From the NCBI GenBank assembly GCA_029880755.1, contig JAOUNW010000059.1, positions 1-12,368 of the forward strand: 12,368 nt of DNA. The letters run 5' to 3'. The notes beneath the pieces were generated by a model that was not told the DNA's origin, searched no databases, and saw only the letters and a program-made list of their open reading frames with translations. Below are positions 6,145-12,368 of this stretch, one piece after another. Positions within the stretch are counted from its first letter, which is position 1. Every line of letters begins with the position of its first letter. The DNA comes from Gammaproteobacteria bacterium. GTDB taxonomy: Bacteria > Pseudomonadota > Gammaproteobacteria > Acidiferrobacterales > SZUA-150. The position numbers and the translations under genes were made by a program.

Positions 6145-7239
6145 CTAGCAAGGATTCAGGGCGTAAGGCCCCGGATCGAGCAGGGGCTCTCTGTCCAATA
6201 ACAGATCGACAGCCAATTTGGCTGAGGCCGGTCCCAGCACAAAACCGTTTCGGAAGTGACCAGCACACACCATCACCCCCGATACCTCGGGGTGACTGCC
6301 AATATAAGGAATGCCATTGGGTGAACCGGGGCGCAGGCCGGCCCACTGGGTTTCGATCTCGCAGTCCGCCAGCGCCGGCACCATCGCCACGGCGGCTCGG
6401 GTTAAATCCTCTCTGGCCTCCGGCGTAACTGACTTGTTGAAGCCAACATATTCCAGGGTACTCCCCGCCAGTACGCGCCCGTCTCGCCGAGGAATCAAAT
6501 AACGATTCTCTTGCAGAACAATTCGAGACAGCAATCCGGGGCGACCCTTAAACAGAAGCATTTGCCCCCGAACCGGCGCTACATCAATGCGAGTTGCGTT
6601 CAACATCTCCAGCAGCGCCCCAGACCAGCTCCCCGCAGCCACAATGCATTGCCGGGTTTGCACAACTTCGCCCTGAGATGTCTCGAATCCAACGAGCCGA
6701 CGGTTTTCAACAGAGAAGCCGGTAACCTCTACCTCTGAATGAAATTCGCATCCTGCCTCGAGTAAATACTGATGAAGCGCCTGCAACAGGCGCGGGTTTC
6801 TTACCTGAGCAATATCCGGCATCCAGGCAACCGACCCGACAGGCAGAGCAAGTTCCGGCTCCAGCTGTTTCACCCGGTCGGAAGAAACGAGTTCAAGCAC
6901 GATACCGTGACGTTCCGCCCAATTTAGCGCCAGTTCATGATCGTTAACGTTAATTATTAACAATCCACTTTGGGTCCATTCTGGATCAGTCCGAGATTGC
7001 CTGAGTGCATCACACAGTTGTGGGTATTCCCTCTGGCTATGCCTGGCCAGAGCGGTCACGGCGTCTGGGTAACGCCAGGGATACAGTGGCGATAATATGC
7101 CGCCGCCCGCCCAGGAAGATTCTCTGCCTATAGAGGAATTACGCTCGTATAGGGCAACACGGTAACCTGCCTCAACGAGCTCCTTGGCGCATAACAAGCC
7201 AATAATTCCACCGCCAATAATGGAAACAGGATAAGTCAT
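6145..7239 (-). CDS. thiO: Glycine oxidase ThiO (FAD-dependent DAO-family amine oxidase)
   Basis: ThiO oxidises glycine to iminoglycine (dehydroglycine), which feeds the thiazole half of thiamine in ThiO-type bacteria. The 364-residue protein begins with the FAD-binding Rossmann motif VSIIGGGIIGLLCAKEL, then YERNSSIGRESSWAGGGILSPLYPW, the flavin and substrate region typical of glycine oxidases. Later come IVAAGSWSGALL, APVRGQMLLFK, IPRRDGRVLAGSTLE, and the C-terminal FAD block WAGLRPGSPNGIPYIG and GHFRNGFVLGPASAKL. No thiS, thiG or thiE is near; instead the gene diverges from the minor-pilin operon. As I recall, a similar DAO gene is beside fimT-fimU in Pseudomonas aeruginosa, so the linkage is probably old rather than functional. 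A broader D-amino-acid oxidase role cannot be excluded. Confidence 0.88.
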   Translation of the reverse strand: MTYPVSIIGGGIIGLLCAKELVEAGYRVALYERNSSIGRESSWAGGGILSPLYPWRYPDAVTALARHSQREYPQLCDALRQSRTDPEWTQSGLLIINVNDHELALNWAERHGIVLELVSSDRVKQLEPELALPVGSVAWMPDIAQVRNPRLLQALHQYLLEAGCEFHSEVEVTGFSVENRRLVGFETSQGEVVQTRQCIVAAGSWSGALLEMLNATRIDVAPVRGQMLLFKGRPGLLSRIVLQENRYLIPRRDGRVLAGSTLEYVGFNKSVTPEAREDLTRAAVAMVPALADCEIETQWAGLRPGSPNGIPYIGSHPEVSGVMVCAGHFRNGFVLGPASAKLAVDLLLDREPLLDPGPYALNPC

Positions 7240-7361
7240 TGTATTAATTGAATTATGGGTTATTCCGTTAGAGTTTAACTACCGATGTCTTTTGGCAACC
7301 CGCTCCCAGGGGCTTCATTGCGTACTCCCGAATCTGAATTAGACTTATACCATAAGCAATT

Positions 7362-7392
7362 ACCGAAATGGTTATCCGATTCGGTGATTTTT
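7362..7392 (+). terminator. Terminator- or attenuator-like hairpin ahead of the minor-pilin operon
   Basis: ACCGAA (7362-7367) pairs with TTCGGT (7380-7385). After one A-A mismatch, TGG pairs with CCG around a TTAT tetraloop, giving a stem of nine pairs with one G-T wobble. GA and then five T follow at 7388-7392. The structure ends 18 bases before ATG 7411. No plus-strand gene lies upstream, so it may attenuate the pilin mRNA or stop transcription that would run antisense to thiO. A weak promoter candidate, TTGCGT-16-TAGACT (7318-7345), lies just upstream. Confidence 0.45.
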
Positions 7393-7410
7393 CTGCGGAA
7401 ATAGTGAGAT

Positions 7411-8145
7411 ATGAGACAAACCAGCTACACAGACTACCCCGCAAACCCGGTAAATTCTGTTCAAACTGGTCTGCCTTTTGTCTGTCAGAATAAACCGTTT
7501 GTCGGTCTTACCAGTACGCTGACTAAACCGTTAATCGGTCGTAATGCGCCGTTAGTCGAGATTAACCGGTTTCATGGCTTTACTCTCATAGAGTTGATCG
7601 TGGTTCTCGCCATTGCAGCCATTATCTTTTCTTTTGCCATTCCCAACTTCCGAGAGCTGATGCTCAATAGTCGCTTACGTTCTGACAGCGATGAGCTAAC
7701 GACGGGATTGTTGGTGGCGCGGAGTGAGGCCATCAAACAAAAAAAAGATATCTATGTATGCCACCGGACGAGCATATCAACAACTCGTGGTTGCACGGCA
7801 CCCAGCTCAACAGAAGGCTGGTTCAACGGCTTTATGGTCTGGGCAGATGAGGATAGCGATGGTGCCTATACGGACGGAACGGACACAGTGATTCGCGACG
7901 TCCAGTCCTTTAAACCGAACATACGAATTCTCTCTACTAAGGGCGCAAACAAGATACAACAGGCTGTTTATACCTCGCGAGGCACTGCTTACGCCTACGT
8001 AAGCACAACCCCCGATTACAGCCCAAGCACAACGTTAAGTTTTCTCGTTTGTGATAAAGCCAGAACCAACGAGCTTGGTCGTCGTATCGATATCAGCAGA
8101 ACCGGAAGAGTCAAGGTATCTAAACAGACATGCACAACAATATAA
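7411..8145 (+). CDS. GspH/FimT-family minor pseudopilin (FimT/FimU-like)
   Basis: This is a type IV pilus minor pilin, a GspH-type subunit of the priming and tip complex. The prepilin peptidase site is G56/F57 followed by TLIELIVVLAIAAIIF, with Glu at mature position 5. The mature part carries LRSDSDELTTGLLVARSEAIKQ and, toward the C-terminus, WFNGFMVWADEDSDG, as in FimT/FimU proteins. The leader is very long: 56 residues from ATG 7411, which has GTGAG a few bases upstream. No in-frame ATG, GTG or TTG lies nearer the cleavage site; an ATT at 7561 would give a 6-residue leader. The leader region also holds three AlgR-like DNA boxes. It overlaps pilV by 16 bases. P. aeruginosa has separate fimT and fimU genes here; only one is present. 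Confidence 0.88.
   Translation: MRQTSYTDYPANPVNSVQTGLPFVCQNKPFVGLTSTLTKPLIGRNAPLVEINRFHGFTLIELIVVLAIAAIIFSFAIPNFRELMLNSRLRSDSDELTTGLLVARSEAIKQKKDIYVCHRTSISTTRGCTAPSSTEGWFNGFMVWADEDSDGAYTDGTDTVIRDVQSFKPNIRILSTKGANKIQQAVYTSRGTAYAYVSTTPDYSPSTTLSFLVCDKARTNELGRRIDISRTGRVKVSKQTCTTI
7488..7557 (+). promoter_or_regulatory. Three phased AlgR-like boxes (CCGTTNNTC) in the 5' part of the FimT/FimU-like gene
   Basis: CCGTTTGTC (7495-7503), CCGTTAATC (7528-7536) and CCGTTAGTC (7549-7557) are spaced 33 and 21 bases start to start, about three and two helical turns. The first two sit in a longer direct repeat, 7488-7507 and 7521-7540, identical at 17 of 20 positions. The AlgR consensus, as I recall it, is CCGTTCGTC, and the first box equals the CCGTTTGTC form known near algD. 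AlgR is known to activate the fimU-pilVWXY1 operon in P. aeruginosa. Confidence 0.45.
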
Positions 8146-8828
8146 AATCAGGTTTCCCGTCTAAACACGGCAAAAGGACAGGAAAGCAAAGCGGCCTAAC
8201 GTTGATTGAAGTATTAATCACGTTGGTAATCATTTCCGTGGGTCTATTGGGAATTGCGGCGTTACAGCTTATTTCCAAGCAATCGAGTTTTGAATCGTTG
8301 CAACGTTCCACTGCTACTGCACTGGCGAGCGAGATACTGGAACGCATGAGAGCCAACCCTAATGCTAATGCCCTGGCAACCTATGCAGGAACCCAGGAAG
8401 CCCCAAGCGCACCCTTGGATGGAACGGTATTTGCGAGCGAACCCACTCCCGTATGCTCGACGGCAGACCCGTGTCTGCCTGTGGCCGGGAATACTGCCAA
8501 TCTGGCCAATCACGATCGCTGGGAATTTGAGCAGTTACTCGTTGGCGTCACCGAAACCTCTGCCAGTGGAGCAAACGTCGGTGGCCTGGTAAGTCCCACG
8601 CTCTGTATCACAACTCAAGTGCCAGCAGCAAATTTAAACCGTAGCGGGCTATATGCGGTAACTATTGTTTGGCGCGGTCAGGCCAAGTTAAAGGATAACG
8701 CAACTACCAATACCTGTGGTCAAGGTTCTGCGAACTACGAAAGTGAAGACAACCCGGGTTCCGGCGATGACGCCCATCGGCGCATCCTTACGGTGCAACA
8801 TTACATTGTTGAGCAGATTGTTGAATAA
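8130..8828 (+). CDS. pilV: Type IV pilus minor pilin PilV
   Basis: PilV is a minor pilin of the tip and priming complex (GspI-like). The 232-residue prepilin has a 22-residue leader ending KQSG, then LTLIEVLITLVIISVGLLGIAALQ, with Glu at mature position 5. SLQRSTATALASEILERMRANPNA follows, the usual helix of the PilV family. Paired cysteines (CSTADPC, then CITTQV and NTCGQG) probably form disulfides in the folded head. ATG 8130 lies inside the preceding gene, overlapping by 16 bases, and pilW starts 4 bases after the stop, so the cluster is tightly coupled. No strong ribosome site is visible. Confidence 0.9.
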   Translation: MHNNIKSGFPSKHGKRTGKQSGLTLIEVLITLVIISVGLLGIAALQLISKQSSFESLQRSTATALASEILERMRANPNANALATYAGTQEAPSAPLDGTVFASEPTPVCSTADPCLPVAGNTANLANHDRWEFEQLLVGVTETSASGANVGGLVSPTLCITTQVPAANLNRSGLYAVTIVWRGQAKLKDNATTNTCGQGSANYESEDNPGSGDDAHRRILTVQHYIVEQIVE

Positions 8829-8832
8829 GACT

Positions 8833-9834
8833 ATGAAAACCAATCATACAAAACAACTGGGCATGTCTCTCATAGAGATGATGATTGCCATGACACTTGG
8901 TTTATTACTCATTGCAATGGTAATTAGTGTATTCCTGACAAGTAACCGTAATTACACCCAGGATGACACCTTCGCTCGTCTTCAGGAAAGCGGCCGTTTT
9001 GCCATTGACCGCCTGTCCTCTGAACTGGCCATGGCGCATTTCTGGGGGGGCATGCTCAACCCCACCACAAATCTCGTTGACAACACCGGTGTCGCCGCGG
9101 CCAACAAATGCAACACCACCTTTGATGCCACTGACCCGATCCTAATCATCGATGAAGCGACTGCAACCGAAGTAAATACTGCCCATACCTGTATCGCTGC
9201 ATCCAGTGTTTCAGGCATCGGCGCTGACATGCTGGTTATCAAACGAGTGAGCGGCACCAATAAAAAAGATCGCCTTCCTAATGTACCGGACGACAACAAA
9301 ATGATGCTGTATACGGACAGTAATGGAAAAAATGGCCAACTTAAACTTTATGATAATTCAGATTACGCGGGAACCGGACCATCGGCATCTGAAGCAGGGG
9401 CATGGGAATTTTCGCCAAGAATATTCTTTATCTGTCTCCAGGAGCTGGATGACACTGATAATCTAGTGGGTCTCACCGCACCGGCCTTATGTGTTGCTGA
9501 GTGGAGTCAATTCAAAAGCAAAATCCGGCCTCGAGTCTATGTAGAGGGAATCGAGGACTTCCAGGTAACATTTGGTATTGATTCCGATAGCGATGGCATA
9601 CCTGACCAGTACGTTGCGGAACCCACGTCCACTCAAATGATATCTGCAGTCACTGCCACCATTAAAGTACTGGCACGCAGCAGCAATACGGTTCCCGGAT
9701 ATGTAAATGAAAAGAGCTATGATCTCGGCAAATCGACGGGAGTCCCCTACAAACCAAATGATGGTTACTATCGCCGGGTTTTTAGCAAAACAGTAATGCT
9801 GCGCAATACAGCCTATTTAAGGTCCATTGATTAA
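8833..9834 (+). CDS. pilW: Type IV pilus minor pilin PilW
   Basis: PilW is a GspJ-like minor pilin of the tip and priming complex. ATG 8833 is chosen although the frame stays open upstream to 8716. It follows the pilV stop by 4 bases and gives a 10-residue leader ending KQLG before MSLIEMMIAMTLGLLLIAMV, with Glu at mature position 5. The 333-residue length fits the family. The helix YTQDDTFARLQESGRFAIDRLSSELAMAHFWG is typical of PilW. The C-terminal part contains IRPRVYVEGIEDFQVTFGIDSDSDG, a recurring PilW block with an acidic loop. A start at 8716 would bury the signal under 49 residues and overlap pilV by over 100 bases. Confidence 0.9.
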   Translation: MKTNHTKQLGMSLIEMMIAMTLGLLLIAMVISVFLTSNRNYTQDDTFARLQESGRFAIDRLSSELAMAHFWGGMLNPTTNLVDNTGVAAANKCNTTFDATDPILIIDEATATEVNTAHTCIAASSVSGIGADMLVIKRVSGTNKKDRLPNVPDDNKMMLYTDSNGKNGQLKLYDNSDYAGTGPSASEAGAWEFSPRIFFICLQELDDTDNLVGLTAPALCVAEWSQFKSKIRPRVYVEGIEDFQVTFGIDSDSDGIPDQYVAEPTSTQMISAVTATIKVLARSSNTVPGYVNEKSYDLGKSTGVPYKPNDGYYRRVFSKTVMLRNTAYLRSID

Positions 9835-9838
9835 CCAA

Positions 9839-10435
9839 ATGGTTGCTATGATTATGAAAAAGTCAAAATATTCAATCTTGATTGACCGGCAAAGGGGTAC
9901 TGCCCTTTTCACTTCGTTGATTATTCTGGCTGCGGTCACTATCTTGGCTTTGGGCTCACTTGGCACAAGCATGCTGCAGCTACAGATGGCCAATAACGAA
10001 GAATCCACCATGCAGGCTTTTCAGTTGTCCCAGGCTGCGATCGACGAAGTTGTCGACAACAGGGAATCCAATTTTATTATTGTTGGCGCATTGGGTGATA
10101 CGGTATGCACGTCAAACTCTTCGAATTCCAACTGCGTCACTGATCGCACTATATCTTTTTCGACAAATACGATCGTGAATAGTAGCGGCTCCACTACCGC
10201 TACCATGCCGTGGCAGAACCTCATTGAGATCAAACGCACCTCTGATGAAATTTGTCCGCCGAGATCAAAAAATTCGTCCAGCAGTTGCGACAAAATCAAG
10301 GCCGCTAATTTCGATATTTATAGCGCATCCAGAATTTATGGCTCGCAGGCTGAGCTGCATCAGGGATTTGTCAAATTATTGCCGGCTACCGGGCAGAGTC
10401 TGTCCAGGGCACCGGATTCCTCAGTAACCAACTGA
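9839..10435 (+). CDS. pilX: PilX-like minor pilin
   Basis: PilX is the GspK-like minor pilin that caps the priming complex with PilY1. From ATG 9839 the protein has 198 residues; in-frame ATGs at 9848 and 9854 and a TTG at 9827 are alternatives, and none has a clear ribosome site. The class III leader ends DRQRG and is followed by TALFTSLIILAAVTILALGSLGTS. Mature position 5 is Thr, not Glu, as is usual for GspK-like tip subunits. The next segment, MLQLQMANNEESTMQAFQLSQAAIDEVVDN, matches the PilX pattern of a helix with NNEE and AFQ-AQAA-like repeats. Cysteine pairs lie in the head region. The gene starts 4 bases after pilW; pilY1 follows after 86 bases. Confidence 0.87.
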   Translation: MVAMIMKKSKYSILIDRQRGTALFTSLIILAAVTILALGSLGTSMLQLQMANNEESTMQAFQLSQAAIDEVVDNRESNFIIVGALGDTVCTSNSSNSNCVTDRTISFSTNTIVNSSGSTTATMPWQNLIEIKRTSDEICPPRSKNSSSSCDKIKAANFDIYSASRIYGSQAELHQGFVKLLPATGQSLSRAPDSSVTN

Positions 10436-10521
10436 GTATTCATGACAGGAATTTATTGTAATGCACACATGCATCAATACTGCAAAAACGAAGCGCAGAA
10501 TTATGAAGCGAGGGTAGCAAT

Positions 10522-12368
10522 ATGTGGTACAAGAAGTTAACAGTTTCACTTTGGCTAACCGGTATCATCGCCATTACCGGAACATTCGAACCGGTAGCGG
10601 CTCATGACATAGATATCTATATCGACAATGGGGCCACCAGCACCAATGCGGAACCCCTGCTGATGTTTACGATGGATTTGCGTCCGAGCGTCATTAATGC
10701 CTCCGGTTGCTCGAATTACGATGCGACAGACAGCACCAGCGACTGCTATGCGCTGGTGGCAGGTGGTTACATGAGAGATGCCGCAGGAAATGTTATTGCG
10801 GATCCCAAGGCAGACGCCACCCAACTAGACGTTTATCGAAGCACTCTCATCAAAGTGCTCAAGGAACAGATTGTTGATGCCACTGGCAAGGCAATAAAGG
10901 TCGGCCTTATGTTGCCCCATGATCACGGCGGCAGCTGTGCCGGCCCGCAAGCCGCCAGTGTCAACGAAAATACCGCAGCAGCCAATGAAACGGCCAGTCT
11001 CAAGCCTCCCGCAGCTGCTGATCGATGCAGTAACGGCGCCTATGTTAGATTTCCGTTTAAGCTGATAGATAACTCAACCGCGGGACAGGAAAACTTTGCC
11101 GAGTTTTCCCAGGTGCTACGGACCATCTCCAAGGACCGGGAACCCAAATATCAAGCCAGTGAAATGATGTTTGAGTTTTACCGTTATCTCAAGGGATACA
11201 AAGTCTGGAATGGCTTTAACGGCTGGGATGACCTGAACCGGGCCAACAGCGACGATGGCACTGAACGCAACATCAATGACCCGGCGGACTCGGTAAATTA
11301 TCCGGAAACCATAGACGGTACCGGGGCGCTGACCGCACCTGTCACCACTGTCGGTGCTACTACCTATAAAGGTATGCCGGAAATGTCCTGGCCTCTGGCA
11401 GCAGTGACCAGCAGCGGCTCGGTGGTGAAAGATACCAATGGCAATATCGTTTACGACCCCTACACCCCCGATCCCGACGTATTTGAAAACAAACAAACCG
11501 GTTCCAATAAGTGGGACTGGTATTACAAAACACCTATCGTGAACAACTGTGCCCAGATCTTTGCCCTGAACTTTATTTTCGGCGCCATCAACCAGGACGC
11601 CGATTCCGATACCGAAATTCAAAAGGCTGTGGATTCCACCAACATGGGCATGGGCATCAGTAATCTGCCCAACAATAACGATGATCGCTACTCGGCGGTT
11701 CTTGCCCGGTTATACGGCATGGATTTGTCCGGCGCGGGTTATCAACAGAATGTGGCCTCTTATATTTTCACTCCTGGACCCACTTTCAAGCAACATCAAT
11801 GGCAGCAGAGTGGTTCCGGCGGAGGTATTCAGAGCGCATTTGATATCAGCGATCCCAGCGATTTCGAATCACAGTTCGAAGATATTCTCAGCAGCATTCT
11901 GAGTGTTAGCACAACCTTTGTTGCCCCATCTGTGGCAGTAAACGTTTACAACCGGTCGCAGGTGGAAAACGATATATTCATTGCTATGTTCAATGCCCCG
12001 GATCCCTATACACCGCTTTGGCCGGGCAACGTCAAGAAAGTTAACCTTAATGAGGATGCCAACGGCACTGTGACTCTCGTGGATGTCAACGGCAGCAATG
12101 CTGTTGATCCCAATCAGGGTCGTATCAGCAAGGATGCGCTCACGTACTGGACCATTCGGGATGATTTACCGTCACCCGCAGATCCTGTTAACGAAGATGA
12201 ATATGCTGTCGGTAAGGATGGCCGTAAGGTGGATCGCGGTGGTTTCGGATCCAAGACCCCGGGCTACAAGTTAAAATGCGATAACACATCGTATCTTAAT
12301 GATGTGTTATGTGATGTCGGAGATTACAGTATAGGCCTCACTAACCCGTCGGGAGACACCACCAATAT
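10522..12368 (+). CDS. pilY1: PilY1-family pilus tip adhesin, 5' part (runs off the window)
   Basis: The frame is open from ATG 10522 to the last base, about 615 codons with no stop, so only the N-terminal half or so is present. GAGGG 8 bases upstream is a good ribosome site. Residues 1-27 form a Sec signal peptide ending PVAA. PilY1 sits at the pilus tip, helps prime assembly and mediates adhesion and surface sensing. The vWA-like start reads EPLLMFTMDLRPS (44-56), where MIDAS proteins have DxSxS. A Cys-bounded, Ala-rich insert follows HDHGGSCAG. The segment SQFEDILSSILSVSTTFVAPSVAVN leads to DIFIAMFNAPDPYTPLWPGNVKK from about residue 484, the opening of the PilC/PilY1 C-terminal beta-propeller. 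Order after pilX agrees with the P. aeruginosa operon; pilE would be expected to the right. Confidence 0.92.
   Translation, partial: MWYKKLTVSLWLTGIIAITGTFEPVAAHDIDIYIDNGATSTNAEPLLMFTMDLRPSVINASGCSNYDATDSTSDCYALVAGGYMRDAAGNVIADPKADATQLDVYRSTLIKVLKEQIVDATGKAIKVGLMLPHDHGGSCAGPQAASVNENTAAANETASLKPPAAADRCSNGAYVRFPFKLIDNSTAGQENFAEFSQVLRTISKDREPKYQASEMMFEFYRYLKGYKVWNGFNGWDDLNRANSDDGTERNINDPADSVNYPETIDGTGALTAPVTTVGATTYKGMPEMSWPLAAVTSSGSVVKDTNGNIVYDPYTPDPDVFENKQTGSNKWDWYYKTPIVNNCAQIFALNFIFGAINQDADSDTEIQKAVDSTNMGMGISNLPNNNDDRYSAVLARLYGMDLSGAGYQQNVASYIFTPGPTFKQHQWQQSGSGGGIQSAFDISDPSDFESQFEDILSSILSVSTTFVAPSVAVNVYNRSQVENDIFIAMFNAPDPYTPLWPGNVKKVNLNEDANGTVTLVDVNGSNAVDPNQGRISKDALTYWTIRDDLPSPADPVNEDEYAVGKDGRKVDRGGFGSKTPGYKLKCDNTSYLNDVLCDVGDYSIGLTNPSGDTTN

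Noticed and set aside
7284..7310. TGGCA-containing string before the pilin operon as a sigma54 promoter
   Set aside because: The spacing gives CC where the -12 GC is required, so the consensus is not met.
8716..8832. Longer pilW start at 8716
   Set aside because: It would overlap pilV by over 100 bases and put 49 residues before the prepilin cleavage site; ATG 8833 gives a normal 10-residue leader.
10442..10540. Small 32-codon frame between pilX and pilY1 (MTGIYCNAHMH...)
   Set aside because: It has no recognisable family or clear ribosome site and overlaps the start of pilY1 by 19 bases. It is most likely chance.
10555..11622. Minus-strand frames of 89 and 168 residues opposite pilY1
   Set aside because: They are antisense shadows of a well-supported PilY1 frame and show only low-complexity Gly/Ile/Val-rich translation.

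Overview
The window looks like chromosome from a gammaproteobacterium of roughly 50% GC, probably a marine or pseudomonad-like lineage. The evidence is a tRNA-Thr(CGU) very like E. coli thrW, an AmpD closely matching the enterobacterial enzyme, and the order thiO / FimT-FimU-type pseudopilin / pilV / pilW / pilX / pilY1, which I recall from Pseudomonas aeruginosa. All product calls come from reading motifs; no search was run.

Layout. (1) 1-1485, plus strand: the 3' end of a small membrane protein, a TonB-type energy transducer and a PduO-type corrinoid adenosyltransferase, closely packed. They suggest the end of a vitamin B12 uptake operon whose receptor would lie to the left. (2) 1487-4845, minus strand: cobC and cobS (nucleotide-loop assembly) and btuF (periplasmic B12 binding) joined by short overlaps, followed by a MinD/ParA-type ATPase that probably has its own promoter. 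(3) 4875-7239, minus strand: ampD, tRNA-Thr, a Fur-family regulator resembling Irr/PerR, and the FAD enzyme thiO. (4) 7411 to the right edge, plus strand: a minor-pilin operon with a FimT/FimU-like pseudopilin, PilV, PilW, PilX and the first ~615 residues of PilY1. Together these would form the priming complex and tip of a type IV pilus.

How the genes work together. The B12 genes form a salvage set: TonB-driven outer-membrane import, BtuF capture, adenosylation by PduO, and lower-ligand attachment by CobS and CobC. cobU, cobT and btuCD are absent from the window. The pilus genes form one transcription unit divergent from thiO.

Main points for a second look: three helically phased AlgR-like boxes (CCGTTNNTC) inside the 5' end of the first pilin gene, just after a terminator-like hairpin; an Irr/PerR-box-like palindrome overlapping the -10 and start codon of the Fur-family gene; a CobS lacking two motifs that define its family; and a PilY1 whose vWA-like region lacks the MIDAS serine. 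There is no CRISPR array, insertion sequence or prophage, and no gene-free stretch over 300 bases. I do not see a wholly new system here; the novelty is in regulation and in divergent family members.
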